In this document: positions 1-9,399 of the stretch, one piece after another | Layout of the letters: each line of letters opens with the position of its first letter | Position numbering within the stretch: position 1 is the first letter of the stretch | Notes under the pieces: generated by a model | Told to the model about the DNA's origin: nothing | Databases searched by the model: none | The model's input: the letters and a program-made list of their open reading frames with translations, nothing else | Program-made: the position numbers and the translations under genes | Source of the DNA: Xenorhabdus innexi | Lineage (GTDB): Bacteria > Pseudomonadota > Gammaproteobacteria > Enterobacterales > Enterobacteriaceae | Direction of reading: 5' to 3' | NCBI RefSeq assembly: GCF_002632485.1 | Contig: NZ_NIBU01000020.1 | Span: forward strand, 1 to 63,107 | DNA: 63,107 nt

Positions 1-90
1 CATTTGTGCAACCGCAGTCACAGTCATGTTGTACGGTGGTAGCAATTTAGCCAGTGCGGCAGATTTACGTTCAGGTGAAATACGTGTCAT
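1..90 (-). mobile_element. Insertion-sequence transposase, N-terminal 30 codons (cut by window edge)
   Basis: Reading the minus strand from an ATG at 90 gives 30 uninterrupted codons to the window edge, beginning MTRISPERKSAALAKLLPPY. This looks like the start of a helix-turn-helix transposase subunit (IS3-type orfA or similar) of the sort common in Photorhabdus and Xenorhabdus. The IS terminus probably lies near position 125, because yegD-like coding sequence resumes immediately after it. The family is recognised by sequence style only; the rest of the element is outside the window. Confidence 0.6.
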
Positions 91-128
91 TTTTTTCTCT
101 ATCAGTGTTGTTAATGAGGGTGACAACT

Positions 129-1268
129 ATGCTGACAGAGAGGGAAGGTATCGAGCTTTTATCTGAAGATGTTGTATTCGGTCAGGCTGCGCTGACCCGA
201 TATCTGGAAGATCCTCAAGATAATTACTACGTAAAATCACCCAAATCTTTTCTCGGGGCCATGGGGCTGAGAGAAGTACAAATCAGTTTTTTCGAAGATC
301 TGGTTTGTGCCATGATGGCCAACATTAAGCAGCAGGTAGAAGGTAAAACACAGCAAGATGTTGAGGACGTGGTTATTGGCCGACCTGTCAACTTTCACGG
401 GCGCGGTGGTGAAAAATCGAACCAACAGGCTGAGTTAATTTTGTTGCAGGCGGCAAAACGGGCTGGCTTTCGCAATATAGAATTCCAGTTTGAGCCTGTC
501 GCAGCAGGGCTGGAATATGAATCTACCCTGACAGAAAATAAAGTCGTTTTAGTCGTTGATATTGGTGGCGGAACAACGGACTGCTCACTTATTCAGATGG
601 GGCCGGACTGGTGTGGAAAATCCGAACGTAATGACAGTTTACTGGCGCACACGGGCCAGCGTGTCGGCGGTAACGATCTGGATATCAACCTAACGTTTAA
701 ACAACTGATGCACCCTTTTGGTTTAGGCAGTAAATTTGCTTCAGGCATTGAGATGCCGCTTACTCAGTTCTGGAACCCGATTGCCATCAATGATGTACAG
801 GCACAAAAAGAGTTCTACTCCCGCCAGAACTTAATAGCATTAAAGTCTTTACACCGGGATGCACAAGAGCCGGAAAAATTGGCTCGGTTACTGAAAGTTC
901 ACCATGAAACACTGGGTTACAGTCTGGTACGCAGCGCTGAAGAAGCGAAGATCGCCCTGTCAAATAACAGCGAATATCGTGCTCAATTAAATTTATTATC
1001 AGAAATTATTGAAATTGATATTCAGCGCGAACAGATGATAGTAGCTATCGAATCCACTAAAGCTAAAATGACCAGATTGGTCAGTGAGGCAGTCACTCAG
1101 GGTGGCGTTAAGCCGGATGTCATTTTTATGACCGGCGGCTCAGCCAGTTCGCCTATTCTGCGTCAGGCCGTTGAACAGGAATTACCGGAAGTTCCGCTGG
1201 TCAGTGGTAACTATTTTGGTTCTGTTACGACCGGCCTGGCTCGCTGGGCGAAAGTTTGTTTTTCCTGA
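129..1268 (+). pseudogene. yegD: YegD Hsp70/actin-like ATPase family, 5'-truncated by an IS
   Basis: The 379 residues read from the ATG at 129 match E. coli YegD (450 aa) from about its residue 80 to its C-terminus: KSPKSFLGAMGL, FEDLVCAMM, the phosphate-2 loop DIGGGTTDCS, RVGGNDLD and the C-terminal MTGGSASSP adenosine motif. The first ~75-80 residues, including the phosphate-1 loop needed for ATP hydrolysis, are missing and are replaced upstream by insertion-sequence DNA. The frame is open to the stop, so the insertion may be recent, but the product could not be a working Hsp70-like ATPase. The in-frame ATG at 129 is fortuitous, and the frame also stays open further upstream into IS DNA. 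Confidence 0.85.
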
Positions 1269-1280
1269 TTTTGCTATGAT

Positions 1281-1324
1281 TTAACCAGCCTTGATTTTGT
1301 AATCTAAAACCAAAGGCTGGTTAA
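1281..1324. terminator. Bidirectional hairpin between yegD and the Sel1 gene
   Basis: Perfect 12 bp inverted repeat TTAACCAGCCTT / AAGGCTGGTTAA with a 20 nt loop, lying between the converging ends of yegD and the first Sel1 gene. There is no strong U-tract, so termination is inferred from position and symmetry. Confidence 0.6.
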
Positions 1325-1346
1325 TTGAGCCTGAAGTAATGCCATG

Positions 1347-2498
1347 TTATTTGAGTTTGTCTTTCATTTCCTGAATTTTGATACCTAAATCAACAAACCC
1401 GTTATCAAACGCTTTCTGATACCATTCAAGGGCTTTTTTCTCATCTTTCGGTACAACTTCGCCCAATTCGTAAATCAGCCCCAGATTTCGCTGAGCCAGA
1501 GCCGATTGCGATTCTGACGCTTTCAAATACAACCTCATGGCTTTTTTATGATCTTTTTCTATGCCATTACCAGTCCAGTAAAGATGGCCAATGTTCTCTG
1601 TTGCCTTAAGGTTTTTTTGACGAGCTGATTTAGAAAACCATCTAAAAGCAATATAACCATCTTTCTTTACCCCCAATCCTTCCATATATAAATAACCGAG
1701 GGCATTTTGTGCGTTAGCATCTTTCTGTTTAGCTGCTTCCGTATACCATTTGTGTGCTGACTGATAATCCTGATCCACACCAGAACCGGTTCGATAATAA
1801 TCGCCCAATTTTACCTGTGCTTCGATATCGCCCTGCTTAGCAGCTTCGGCATACCACTTGGCTGATTCAGAGTAATTTTGATGTCCCCTATATCCTTCAG
1901 CATAGATTTCCCCCAGCATATTTTGTGAATAAAGATCTCCCTTTTTTGCAGCCTTAACGTACCATTTGATGGCCTCATCATAATTTTGTGGGACACCTAT
2001 CCCATTAAAATACATATACCCCAGATTAGCCTGTGCGGTAGGCTTTCCCCATTCAGCAGCGCTGATATTCCATTTATATATCTTGCTGTCATCCAACCCT
2101 ATATCTAATTTTTCGATATAAAAATCAGTAAGACTTGCCTGTGCATCAGAATTTCCCTGTTTAGCCGCTTTGAGAAACCATGCAGCAGCTTCTTTACTAT
2201 CTTGTGCCACCCCTGACCCGTTCATATAAAGAGAAGCCAGAGAATATTGAGATCCCGCATCCCCTTGTTTAGCCGCCTGTTCATACCATTTCGCAGCTTC
2301 TTTATAGTCCTGCGGGACATCTAATCCTTTTTCATATAACCGTGCTGTTTTAAATTGCGCTCGTATATCACCGTCATTGGCTGATTGTAAACAGGCGGAA
2401 AAGTAACCCTTATCTATCTGACAGGGATCGCTGGGTTTACATGCAGAGATAAGCGCACTGAAAACAAGAAAAAAGCTGATGTAGAATAATCGTTCCAT
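1347..2498 (-). CDS. Sel1-repeat (TPR-like) lipoprotein
   Basis: A 383-residue protein with a lipoprotein signal peptide (hydrophobic stretch at residues ~5-18, lipobox LISAC, lipidated Cys about residue 20). The rest is roughly nine to ten Sel1 repeats of ~36 residues with the pattern A..LG..Y..G.GV.QDY..A.KWY..AA.QGD. Sel1 repeats form a superhelical solenoid that scaffolds protein-protein contacts; no catalytic domain is visible. The stretch after the lipobox (CKPSDPCQI..., then a C-L motif) is shared with the upstream gene, so the two are tandem paralogues. It starts 17 bp after the upstream gene's stop, probably in one operon. The partner and function are unknown; attachment to the envelope is inferred from the lipobox. 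Confidence 0.85.
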   Translation of the reverse strand: MERLFYISFFLVFSALISACKPSDPCQIDKGYFSACLQSANDGDIRAQFKTARLYEKGLDVPQDYKEAAKWYEQAAKQGDAGSQYSLASLYMNGSGVAQDSKEAAAWFLKAAKQGNSDAQASLTDFYIEKLDIGLDDSKIYKWNISAAEWGKPTAQANLGYMYFNGIGVPQNYDEAIKWYVKAAKKGDLYSQNMLGEIYAEGYRGHQNYSESAKWYAEAAKQGDIEAQVKLGDYYRTGSGVDQDYQSAHKWYTEAAKQKDANAQNALGYLYMEGLGVKKDGYIAFRWFSKSARQKNLKATENIGHLYWTGNGIEKDHKKAMRLYLKASESQSALAQRNLGLIYELGEVVPKDEKKALEWYQKAFDNGFVDLGIKIQEMKDKLK

Positions 2499-2515
2499 GT
2501 TGTTATCCCTGATTT

Positions 2516-5407
2516 TTATTTATGCAGAATGGGTTGTGCGGAAGCGTTGTGCTTTTGCCTTAATTTTTGTCTTAATATTTCCACTTTCTTGCCGACCCCC
2601 GTCGCACCATTCTCAGCTGCTTTCTGATACCAACTCAGTGCCTTCTCATCATCCTGTGGCACAATTTGTTGACCATACTCATAAATTCGACCCAGATTTA
2701 ATTGTGCAGTCGCATCATCTTGTTCAGCTGCTTTGAGAAACCACTCTATCGCTTTTTTAGCGTCTTTTTTTACCCCATTACCATGCAGGTAAAGTACAGC
2801 GATATTATTGGCCGCCATCGCAGAGTTCTGATCAGCAGCTTTCAATAACCACTCCATTGCAGTCGTACTGTTTTTCTGTACGCCTAATCCTTTCATAAAT
2901 AAATAGCCGATACTAACCTGTGCATCTATATCCCCTTGCTCTGCAGCTTTGAGATACCATTCGGCAGATTTTTTATAATCCTGCGGCACACCTAACCCTG
3001 ATGAATAATATTTACCAATCATAGACTGTGAATCTGCATCCCCCTGTTCAGCGGCTTTAAGATACCATTTGGCTGATTTGGCATAGTCCTGTGGCACACC
3101 TAATCCGTTTTCGTACTGATAACCAAGGTTATACTGGGCAGTCATCTCTCCCTGCGCGGCAGCTTTGTTAAACCACTTGGCTGACTCTTCATAGTCTTGC
3201 GTAAATCCCAATCCTTTTATATATAAATACCCCAGCATGGATTGAGCATCGGCATTTCCTTGTTCAACAGCCTTCAGATACCATTTGGCGGCTTCCTGAT
3301 AATTTTTCTCTACACCGAATCCTTGTCTATAAAGGTTTCCAAGACTAGTCTGACCAACAGAATTTCCTTTTTCAGCCGCCTTCAGATACCATTTGGCGGC
3401 TGTTTGATAGCTCTGCTGTACACCAAGCCCTTCGTCATAGAGAGATCCGATACTAACCAGAGCATAAATATCTCCCGATTCGGCAGATTGCCGATACCAT
3501 TTCATTGCGACCTGATAGTCTTGTTCTACACCCAATCCATCCCGATAAAGATCGCCAAGATCAGACTGCGCATCAGCATCTCCCTGTTCAGCCGACTTTA
3601 GATACCATTTTGCCGACTCCGAATAGTTTTGCTCGACTCCCAGTCCTTCTTTATACAAATAGGCAATAAAAAATTGTGAATAGGCACTTCCCTGTTCAGC
3701 AGCCTGACTGAACCATTTCGCAGCTTCTTTATAGTCTTGAGTAACGCCTGTTCCTTTAAAAAAGAAATCACCCATATTCTCCTGCGCATTGATCTTACCT
3801 TTCTCTGCCGCCAGCAGATACCATTTAGCCGATTCCTGATAGCTCTGCTCTACACCCCGCCCTAGTTTGTAGAGAATTCCAAGATTAGCCTGAGCACTGG
3901 CATTCCCCTGTTCAGCCGCTTGCGTATACCATTTGGCAGCTTCCTGATAGTTCTGCTGAACCCCTAATCCCTCATCATAGAAATATCCAACATTAACCTT
4001 TGCATCAGGATCACCCTGTTCAGCAGATTGCATATACCATTTGAATGCTTGCTTGTAATCCTGCTCAACACCTAATCCATATTGATAAAACTACCCCATA
4101 TAATACTGTGCATAGCGATTTTTCTTTTCAGCAGCAGCACGATACCACTTCATTGCCTGTTGATAATCCTGCTCTGTACCCAATCCATCCTTGTAGAAAT
4201 CCCCCAATTCAGCCTGAGCATAGGCGTTCCCCTGCTCCGCCGCTGCCAGATACCATTTCATTGCCTGCTGATAATCTCGCTTTGTATCCAATCCCTTTTT
4301 GTAGAAATCACCCAGTTCTGCCTGTGCATACACTTTCCCCTGAGTAGCCGCAGCGAGATACCATTTCATTGCCTGTTGATGATCTTTGTCTACGCCTAAT
4401 CCATCCCGATACAAATTACCAAGATCATACTGTGCATCAGCATCTCCCTGCTCGGCAGCTTTGAGATACCACTTAGCCGATTCGGAATAGTTTTGTTCTA
4501 CTCCCAACCCTTCTTTATACAAATAAGCAATAAAATGCTGTGAATAGGCACTTCCCTGTTTGGCGGCCTGAGTGAACCATTTTGCCGCTTCTTTATAATC
4601 CTGAGTGACTCCCATCCCTTCAAAGAAGAAATAACCCATATTATCCTGAGCATAGGCATTACCCTGTTCAGCAGCGGAGAGATACCATTTAGCAGCTTCC
4701 TGATCGCTCTGCTCTACTCCCAGCCCTTGGTTATACAGGTTGCCAAGGCTAGCCTGACCAGAAACATGCCCCTGTTCAGCCGACTGGGTATACCACCTTG
4801 CAGCCTCCTGATAGTCCTGCTGTACACCCAACCCCTTCTCATAGAGATAGCCGATATCTACCTGTGCATCAGAATCACCTTGTTCGGCAGATTTTGCATA
4901 CCATTTGAAGGCTTCCTGATAATTCTGTTCGACGCCTAACCCCTCTTTATAAAAATAGGCCACAAAATACTGGGCATGAGCATTCCCCTGACCAGCGGCA
5001 TCAAGATACAATTTAAAAGACTTTTCATAATCCTGTTCCACCCCCCAGCCTTTCAGGTAGAGACCCGCAAGAGTATTTTGTGCGCTGAGATCCCCCTGAC
5101 TGGCAGCAGTTCTGTATTTTTCAGCTTCTTCTTTATAGCGCTCATGGAGGTCAGACTGTGCATCAGTGTTTCCCTGTCGTGCAGACTCGGTATACCACCT
5201 GATGGCTTCCTGATTATCTAATGGAACCCCTAACCCCTTTTCATACATTTTCCCGATCTTATATTGTGCATCGGCATCACCTTCATCAGCTAATCTCAGG
5301 CAAATAAGGAAAGAAGAGTCATCAACCTGACAGGTTTCTACGGGTGTACATGCGGAAGCAAATATCGTAAGGGTGAATAAAAGAGCGAGTAAGGGAACGC
5401 GTTCCAT
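2516..5407 (-). pseudogene. Very long Sel1-repeat lipoprotein interrupted by an in-frame amber codon
   Basis: One reading frame runs from the ATG at 5407 to the stop at 2516, 963 codons, broken only by TAG at 4093..4091. The 5' part (438 aa) has a lipoprotein signal (lipobox FASAC, Cys ~20) and about eleven Sel1 repeats ending QYYMG. The next codon is TAG and the repeat continues in the same frame as FYQYGLGVEQDYKQAFKWYM, followed by ~13 more repeats and a short tail rich in Lys and Gln. TAG sits where other repeats carry an ordinary residue (LG-x-FY), so one base change explains it. Without suppression only a 438-residue lipoprotein would be made; the 3' part (ATG at 4033, 505 aa) has no export signal. 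An assembly error cannot be excluded. Confidence 0.8.
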
Positions 5408-5567
5408 GTCTTTATTCCTTATTTTTTGGCGATTCAGTTAGGAGGGAAAAATAAATATACATTAACAAATATTGTATGACGGAGAAATGATACTGATTAT
5501 TTCAATAAATGTTAAAAAATGGGGTTTATCGCCTTTTCTAAAGAATCATCGAAATGTGAAAAATATC
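5408..5567. other. AT-rich spacer between the Sel1 operon and the HPP gene
   Basis: The region must hold the promoter of the Sel1 operon, which reads leftward from 5407. I see AT-rich sequence but no convincing operator or U-tract terminator. Confidence 0.4.
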
Positions 5568-6098
5568 TCATTCCTCTTTTTTTCTGGAAAAGCCATACCA
5601 ATATATTGGCCAAGAGTTTTCTCTGCCGATATTGTTAATAAGGCATGAAATAACAACAAGTAATATGCTACCACTTAACACGGGAGTGAAAAGAAAATCA
5701 AAACCAACAGCTCCCTGACCAGCTAATAACACAAGCAATGGGTTAGCCCCTGCGGGGGGATGAACCATTCTGAACCACTGCATCAACATGATTGCAGCTC
5801 CAACTGCCAGCGCCATTACCATCATCGAATTTCCCAGCGTATATAGTGCAATCAATCCGACAAGCGTTGTCAGAAAATGCCCGCCAATAATATTTCTTGG
5901 TTGTGAGAGTGGAGAAGCCGGAGCGACAAACAAAATGACACATGTTGCACCAAAAGGTGCCATTAACCAGCGAAATTCAGTGGCCTGACTTAAATATCCG
6001 AGCATCAGAATTCCCAAAAAACCACCCGCTAATCCTTTCATTAATTCAGATAAACTTGGTTTAGATGGCAGTTTCCCGCCTCCTTTCAATTTACTCAT
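5568..6098 (-). CDS. HPP family integral membrane protein
   Basis: A 176-residue protein with about four to five membrane segments and the family's signature VHPPAGANPLL (residues ~112-122). A second conserved stretch, LMAPFGATCVILFVAP, is typical of HPP proteins. Some HPP proteins (cyanobacteria, plastids) have been linked to nitrite transport, but the substrate here cannot be read from sequence. It lies head-to-head with a TetR gene, and the 169 bp between them carries two operator-like palindromes, so it is probably that regulator's target. Length is normal for short HPP members. Confidence 0.85.
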   Translation of the reverse strand: MSKLKGGGKLPSKPSLSELMKGLAGGFLGILMLGYLSQATEFRWLMAPFGATCVILFVAPASPLSQPRNIIGGHFLTTLVGLIALYTLGNSMMVMALAVGAAIMLMQWFRMVHPPAGANPLLVLLAGQGAVGFDFLFTPVLSGSILLVVISCLINNIGRENSWPIYWYGFSRKKEE

Positions 6099-6147
6099 TT
6101 TTCATTCCCACTCTGTTAATGTGCAAAGAAACCTAATAAGTATGATA

Positions 6148-6194
6148 TTGTGTGTACAACTCTGTACACACAATAAAATGTACAGATCTGTACA
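6148..6194. promoter_or_regulatory. Twin palindromic operator between the HPP and tetR genes
   Basis: Two copies of TGTACA-N4-TGTACA: 6153-6168 (spacer ACTC) and 6179-6194 (spacer GATC), 26 bp centre to centre. The first is extended to a perfect inverted repeat TTGTGTGTACA / TGTACACACAA (6148-6173). The second is a 16 bp perfect palindrome. Placement in a divergent promoter next to a tetR gene makes these likely binding sites of the TetR protein, repressing both genes; that is inference. Confidence 0.75.
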
Positions 6195-6267
6195 CAAAAA
6201 GACAATATTATAATTATATAAAAATCAACATTTATAGAACTTTTTTGAATAAATAAGAAGAAACATC

Positions 6268-6807
6268 ATGAGTAAAAAAGAACACATCTTAGATATTGCG
6301 GAATCGCTATTTAACCAATTTGGTTATAACGCTGTTGGTGTCGATTTGATCAGAGATCAGGCGAATGTATCAAAGACATCTATGTATCGTTACTTTGGTT
6401 CCAAAAACAAGCTGATCGAAGGAGTGTTACTCAGACGACACCAAAGATTCCAACAGGAACTTACGACTGCCGCATCTTCAACGGAAGGAATTGAAAATAA
6501 AATCAATGCAATCCTCAACTGGCACTTTTCATGGTTTGCCACGGAAGATTTTCAAGGATGCCTGTTCATGCATGCTCTGGCTGAATTCAAAGGCCACGAT
6601 GAAGCCATTGTCAAACAGGCGCAGCAACATAAAGCATGGATAAAATCACTGTTATTATCCCTTTTTCTCACCACTCAGGAGGATGCAGAGCTTAGAGCAG
6701 AAGCCCTGATAACATTTATAGAAGGGATGATAGTCAGAGCTGAGTTTGGTGAGGTTTCTGGTCAGGAAGAGCATTACCGTGCAATGGTGCATCGCTTCAT
6801 TGAATGA
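6268..6807 (+). CDS. TetR/AcrR family transcriptional regulator
   Basis: A 179-residue protein with an N-terminal TetR helix-turn-helix at ~residues 5-50 (ILDIAESLFNQFGYNAVGVD, then VSKTSMYRYFGSKNKLIEGVL) and an all-helical ligand-binding/dimerisation C-terminal half. Cys in the DFQGCLFMHALAEF segment is typical of the subgroup with this layout. It is divergent from the HPP membrane protein, with twin palindromes between them, suggesting autoregulation and control of the HPP gene. The ligand is unknown. The start is supported by AAGAAGAAACATC just upstream. Confidence 0.9.
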   Translation: MSKKEHILDIAESLFNQFGYNAVGVDLIRDQANVSKTSMYRYFGSKNKLIEGVLLRRHQRFQQELTTAASSTEGIENKINAILNWHFSWFATEDFQGCLFMHALAEFKGHDEAIVKQAQQHKAWIKSLLLSLFLTTQEDAELRAEALITFIEGMIVRAEFGEVSGQEEHYRAMVHRFIE

Positions 6808-7501
6808 ATGGAGGAAAAAGTCAATAGAAAGATGAATTGCGCTTGTTTGCCAGACTAAGGTTTCTCGGTCTCTTAACCAGCATCGCTGACTAAGAGACCG
6901 ATTACCATAAGAACAAAAAACGTTCTGAGATTACCCTGGTGTTGGGTTAGTTAAAGCATTCAAAATAATGAAAATTATTTGTCTAAATAAAAGGCAGTGA
7001 TAACTCACTCCCCTCGCTACCTGACAAAATCTTAATTATAACTTATATTTTTACAGCCAAATTAATACACCAGACTCATAGCAAAATCAACAAATAAAAG
7101 CTCAAATGTTGATTTAGCTACACAATATTCGCGTTTTTATTTAATCATCAAAAAATTCGCCATGACAAAATCATTCTCATCCAATTGATTTATATAAATA
7201 AAAATTTAATTCATTGTATTTATTGCTTAAAATGAAAAAATAAATAAATTTTACAAAATTTATTGCATAGATGATGTGAATATGAAAAAAACTACTGTAT
7301 AAATATACGGAATTTATAGCAGCCTTTTAATCACGATTAGATTTAAATGGAATGCTAATCATCAGTTTTTTCATCAATGTCTGCTCAATGAATTTTGAAT
7401 TACATCCAATCGCCGAAAATGCACGCTCAATAGAGAATAAATTTGAGAAATAAACGGCATAGCTGGAAGTTATACAGCATAAGACAGGATTTAATTGATG
7501 A
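6808..7501. other. Long AT-rich intergenic region
   Basis: About 700 bp with no gene I can support. A 10 bp perfect inverted repeat (CGGTCTCTTA / TAAGAGACCG, 6866-6900) follows the tetR gene and may be its transcript end. The rest is very AT-rich, like decayed or acquired DNA. A 60-codon minus-strand frame at 7327-7509 has no recognisable content. Confidence 0.5.
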
Positions 7502-7532
7502 AATAGCATGGAGAAATGCTCTCCATGCTATT
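7502..7532 (-). terminator. Hairpin terminator of the VUT transporter gene
   Basis: Perfect 13 bp stem AATAGCATGGAGA / TCTCCATGCTATT with a 5 nt loop, starting 2 bp beyond the stop codon of the minus-strand transporter gene. Only a short T-rich tract follows (TTTCATC). Confidence 0.65.
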
Positions 7533-7534
7533 CA

Positions 7535-8392
7535 TTAATGTGCTGCTTTAACCACCCAGCGATTGAAAAGATAACGCGAGCCGTAGGCAGGAAAGACGTT
7601 AAAAAAAGCGAAGAAAATTTTAATTAAAATCTGAATAACCATCATTCCAATAATCTGATTTGTAGGTAATTTTCCGTAGAAAGCCACAAAACAGAAAACA
7701 AAACTATCAAGGATTGATGCTATAAACGTACTAAAAAATACCCGTAGTGCCAGAAATCGAGAATTCGTCATGTCTTTTAACTTACATAAGACATATGAAT
7801 TAACCAGTTCTGAGACTAAAAATGACAGTGAAGAAGCAAAAATCGCTGACAAGATGTGATTCATCAAGGCATTATACTGATCATTCAAATCCCACCCCGG
7901 GATAGCCGGTAATCCTGTCGATATACTTAATAACGAGACAATAATCAGGTTAGAGGCCAGAGACATGTATATTGCTTTTCTTGCCAAACGAAATCCATAA
8001 AACTCACTGAGCAAGTCAATAACTAAAAATGAGAACGGATAAATAAAAGTTCCCGGAGTAACAATGATATCAAAATATTCGATATAAACCGGTTTAGCTG
8101 AGGCTATGTTACTGAAAGTGTAGAAAATTGTCAGTAACAGGGCGAGAAGTGAATAAACAACCCAAGACTTTTCATTACGCTCTTCAATTTCATAGATGGA
8201 AGGAGAACTCGGAAAACTAGAGTATATTTTCCTATAAAGTGATTTCGTTTCATGACTATCTAAGTCATCTGCTATTTCACTCTTTTCTAACTCCTTCACA
8301 TTGATTTTTAAAACTTTTCCTGTTGCTGAAATTAATACATTTGCTGTATTATCGTAGCTATTAAATCCCAATAACTTATATTTTTTTCCCAT
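7535..8392 (-). CDS. VUT/YhhQ-family transporter (queuosine-precursor transporter family) with an N-terminal extension
   Basis: 285 residues from the ATG at 8392. Residues ~90-280 are a VUT-family membrane domain with about six helices and the conserved stretch PGTFIYPFSFLVIDLLSEFY, then GFRLARKAIYMSL. E. coli YhhQ (~220 aa) imports queuosine precursors; this relative may do so or move another purine-like metabolite. The first ~80 residues are a charged soluble extension (LLGFNSYDNTANVLISATGK...) absent from YhhQ. The start overlaps the end of the upstream XRE gene by 17 bp, implying translational coupling. A TTG at 8398 is an alternative start. Confidence 0.8.
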   Translation of the reverse strand: MGKKYKLLGFNSYDNTANVLISATGKVLKINVKELEKSEIADDLDSHETKSLYRKIYSSFPSSPSIYEIEERNEKSWVVYSLLALLLTIFYTFSNIASAKPVYIEYFDIIVTPGTFIYPFSFLVIDLLSEFYGFRLARKAIYMSLASNLIIVSLLSISTGLPAIPGWDLNDQYNALMNHILSAIFASSLSFLVSELVNSYVLCKLKDMTNSRFLALRVFFSTFIASILDSFVFCFVAFYGKLPTNQIIGMMVIQILIKIFFAFFNVFPAYGSRYLFNRWVVKAAH

Positions 8393-8990
8393 ATCCAAAC
8401 CGCTCTTCCATTATATCCCCAATCACTTCAAAATCTTCTGAACTCTCAATACAAGACTCATTGATATGAAACTTTTTCTGTTTTGGATCGAAACATAATT
8501 TAGGGTTGTCGCTCTGATAATTACCTCTCCTGACTATTAATAAATCACCGGCATTATATTTACCCAAAAAATCATTCTCAAGTAAAACAGCGACAATATT
8601 AGGGCCTGAACCAAAATAATAAGTTAATTCTCTTCCTACGATAAGTGTGCCAATTTTACTTTCATAGAACTCAGCAGTAACACACTCCGATTGCATAAAC
8701 AGTGGAACTGCGCACGGATTCATATTGCCTTCATAAGAAACGACTGCGTCAATACGTTCTTTTTCTGCGATATCAATCGCCTCTATCTCACTGTAAGAAA
8801 TGCCAAAAAAATTAGATACTTTTTGGATTGTTGAAGTGTGAACACTTTGTACCCGGCCATCCAGAATATTGTAGATCGTTGTTCGATTTAGCCCCGTTCG
8901 ATCACAAAGTGATACCCGGGTTTCACCTCTGGAATCAAGTAAATACTGTAAATTTTTTCTCAGGTATCCCATTTTTTGTTTTTTATACAT
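8376..8990 (-). CDS. XRE-family helix-turn-helix regulator with a C-terminal sensory-type region
   Basis: 204 residues. An XRE helix-turn-helix lies at ~residues 10-66 (RKNLQYLLDSRGETRVSLCD, then RTGLNRTTIYNILDGR). The C-terminal ~130 residues contain a small beta-rich region (VGRELTYYFGSG..., NAGDLLIVRRGNY) resembling phage-repressor/S24-like folds, but no Ser-Lys catalytic pair is evident. It overlaps and presumably controls the downstream VUT transporter gene. It is probably an autoregulated metabolite-responsive switch; the ligand is unknown. Confidence 0.8.
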   Translation of the reverse strand: MYKKQKMGYLRKNLQYLLDSRGETRVSLCDRTGLNRTTIYNILDGRVQSVHTSTIQKVSNFFGISYSEIEAIDIAEKERIDAVVSYEGNMNPCAVPLFMQSECVTAEFYESKIGTLIVGRELTYYFGSGPNIVAVLLENDFLGKYNAGDLLIVRRGNYQSDNPKLCFDPKQKKFHINESCIESSEDFEVIGDIMEERFGYGKKI

Positions 8991-9399
8991 AGCAATGCCT
9001 AGGAAAATATGTAACCATCTAATTTATATAGCCTTTTAGAATAAACATTTTTCATTAAATTCCGATAGAGTGAAAAACACTCTTGAGATAAATTATAAAA
9101 AATGGTAGCAGTTTATTTTCTGATTTCATTATTTAATAATATAACTAAATTGTTTTTTATGGAAAACATTAATTTGATAACTTACTTTTAGATTAACACC
9201 TTTAAAAAACAATAATAAAAATACAAAAAAATATTAAACAAGGTAAATATGGCTTATGTTAATACTTTTTACCAAAACCTCACCCATTCCATCTCAAAAT
9301 CATTACTTATATTTAAAGATCAATTAGGAATAACATATAGATATTTTAGTTATATTTACAAAATAAAATTTACCATATGTAAACTATATGAGATAAAAA
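8991..9399. other. AT-rich divergent promoter region
   Basis: 409 bp of strongly AT-rich sequence between the XRE gene (minus) and the luxR-type gene (plus). Both promoters must be here. I see several near-consensus -10 hexamers but cannot assign them, and no clear palindrome. Confidence 0.4.

Noticed and set aside
3242-3601. Open frames antisense to the Sel1 genes
   Set aside because: They mirror the 108 bp repeats on the opposite strand and have no start signals of their own.
7327-7509. 60-codon minus-strand frame with a FSIERAFSAIGCNSKF segment
   Set aside because: No ribosome site or recognised domain; in very AT-rich DNA and not similar enough to a transposase to call.
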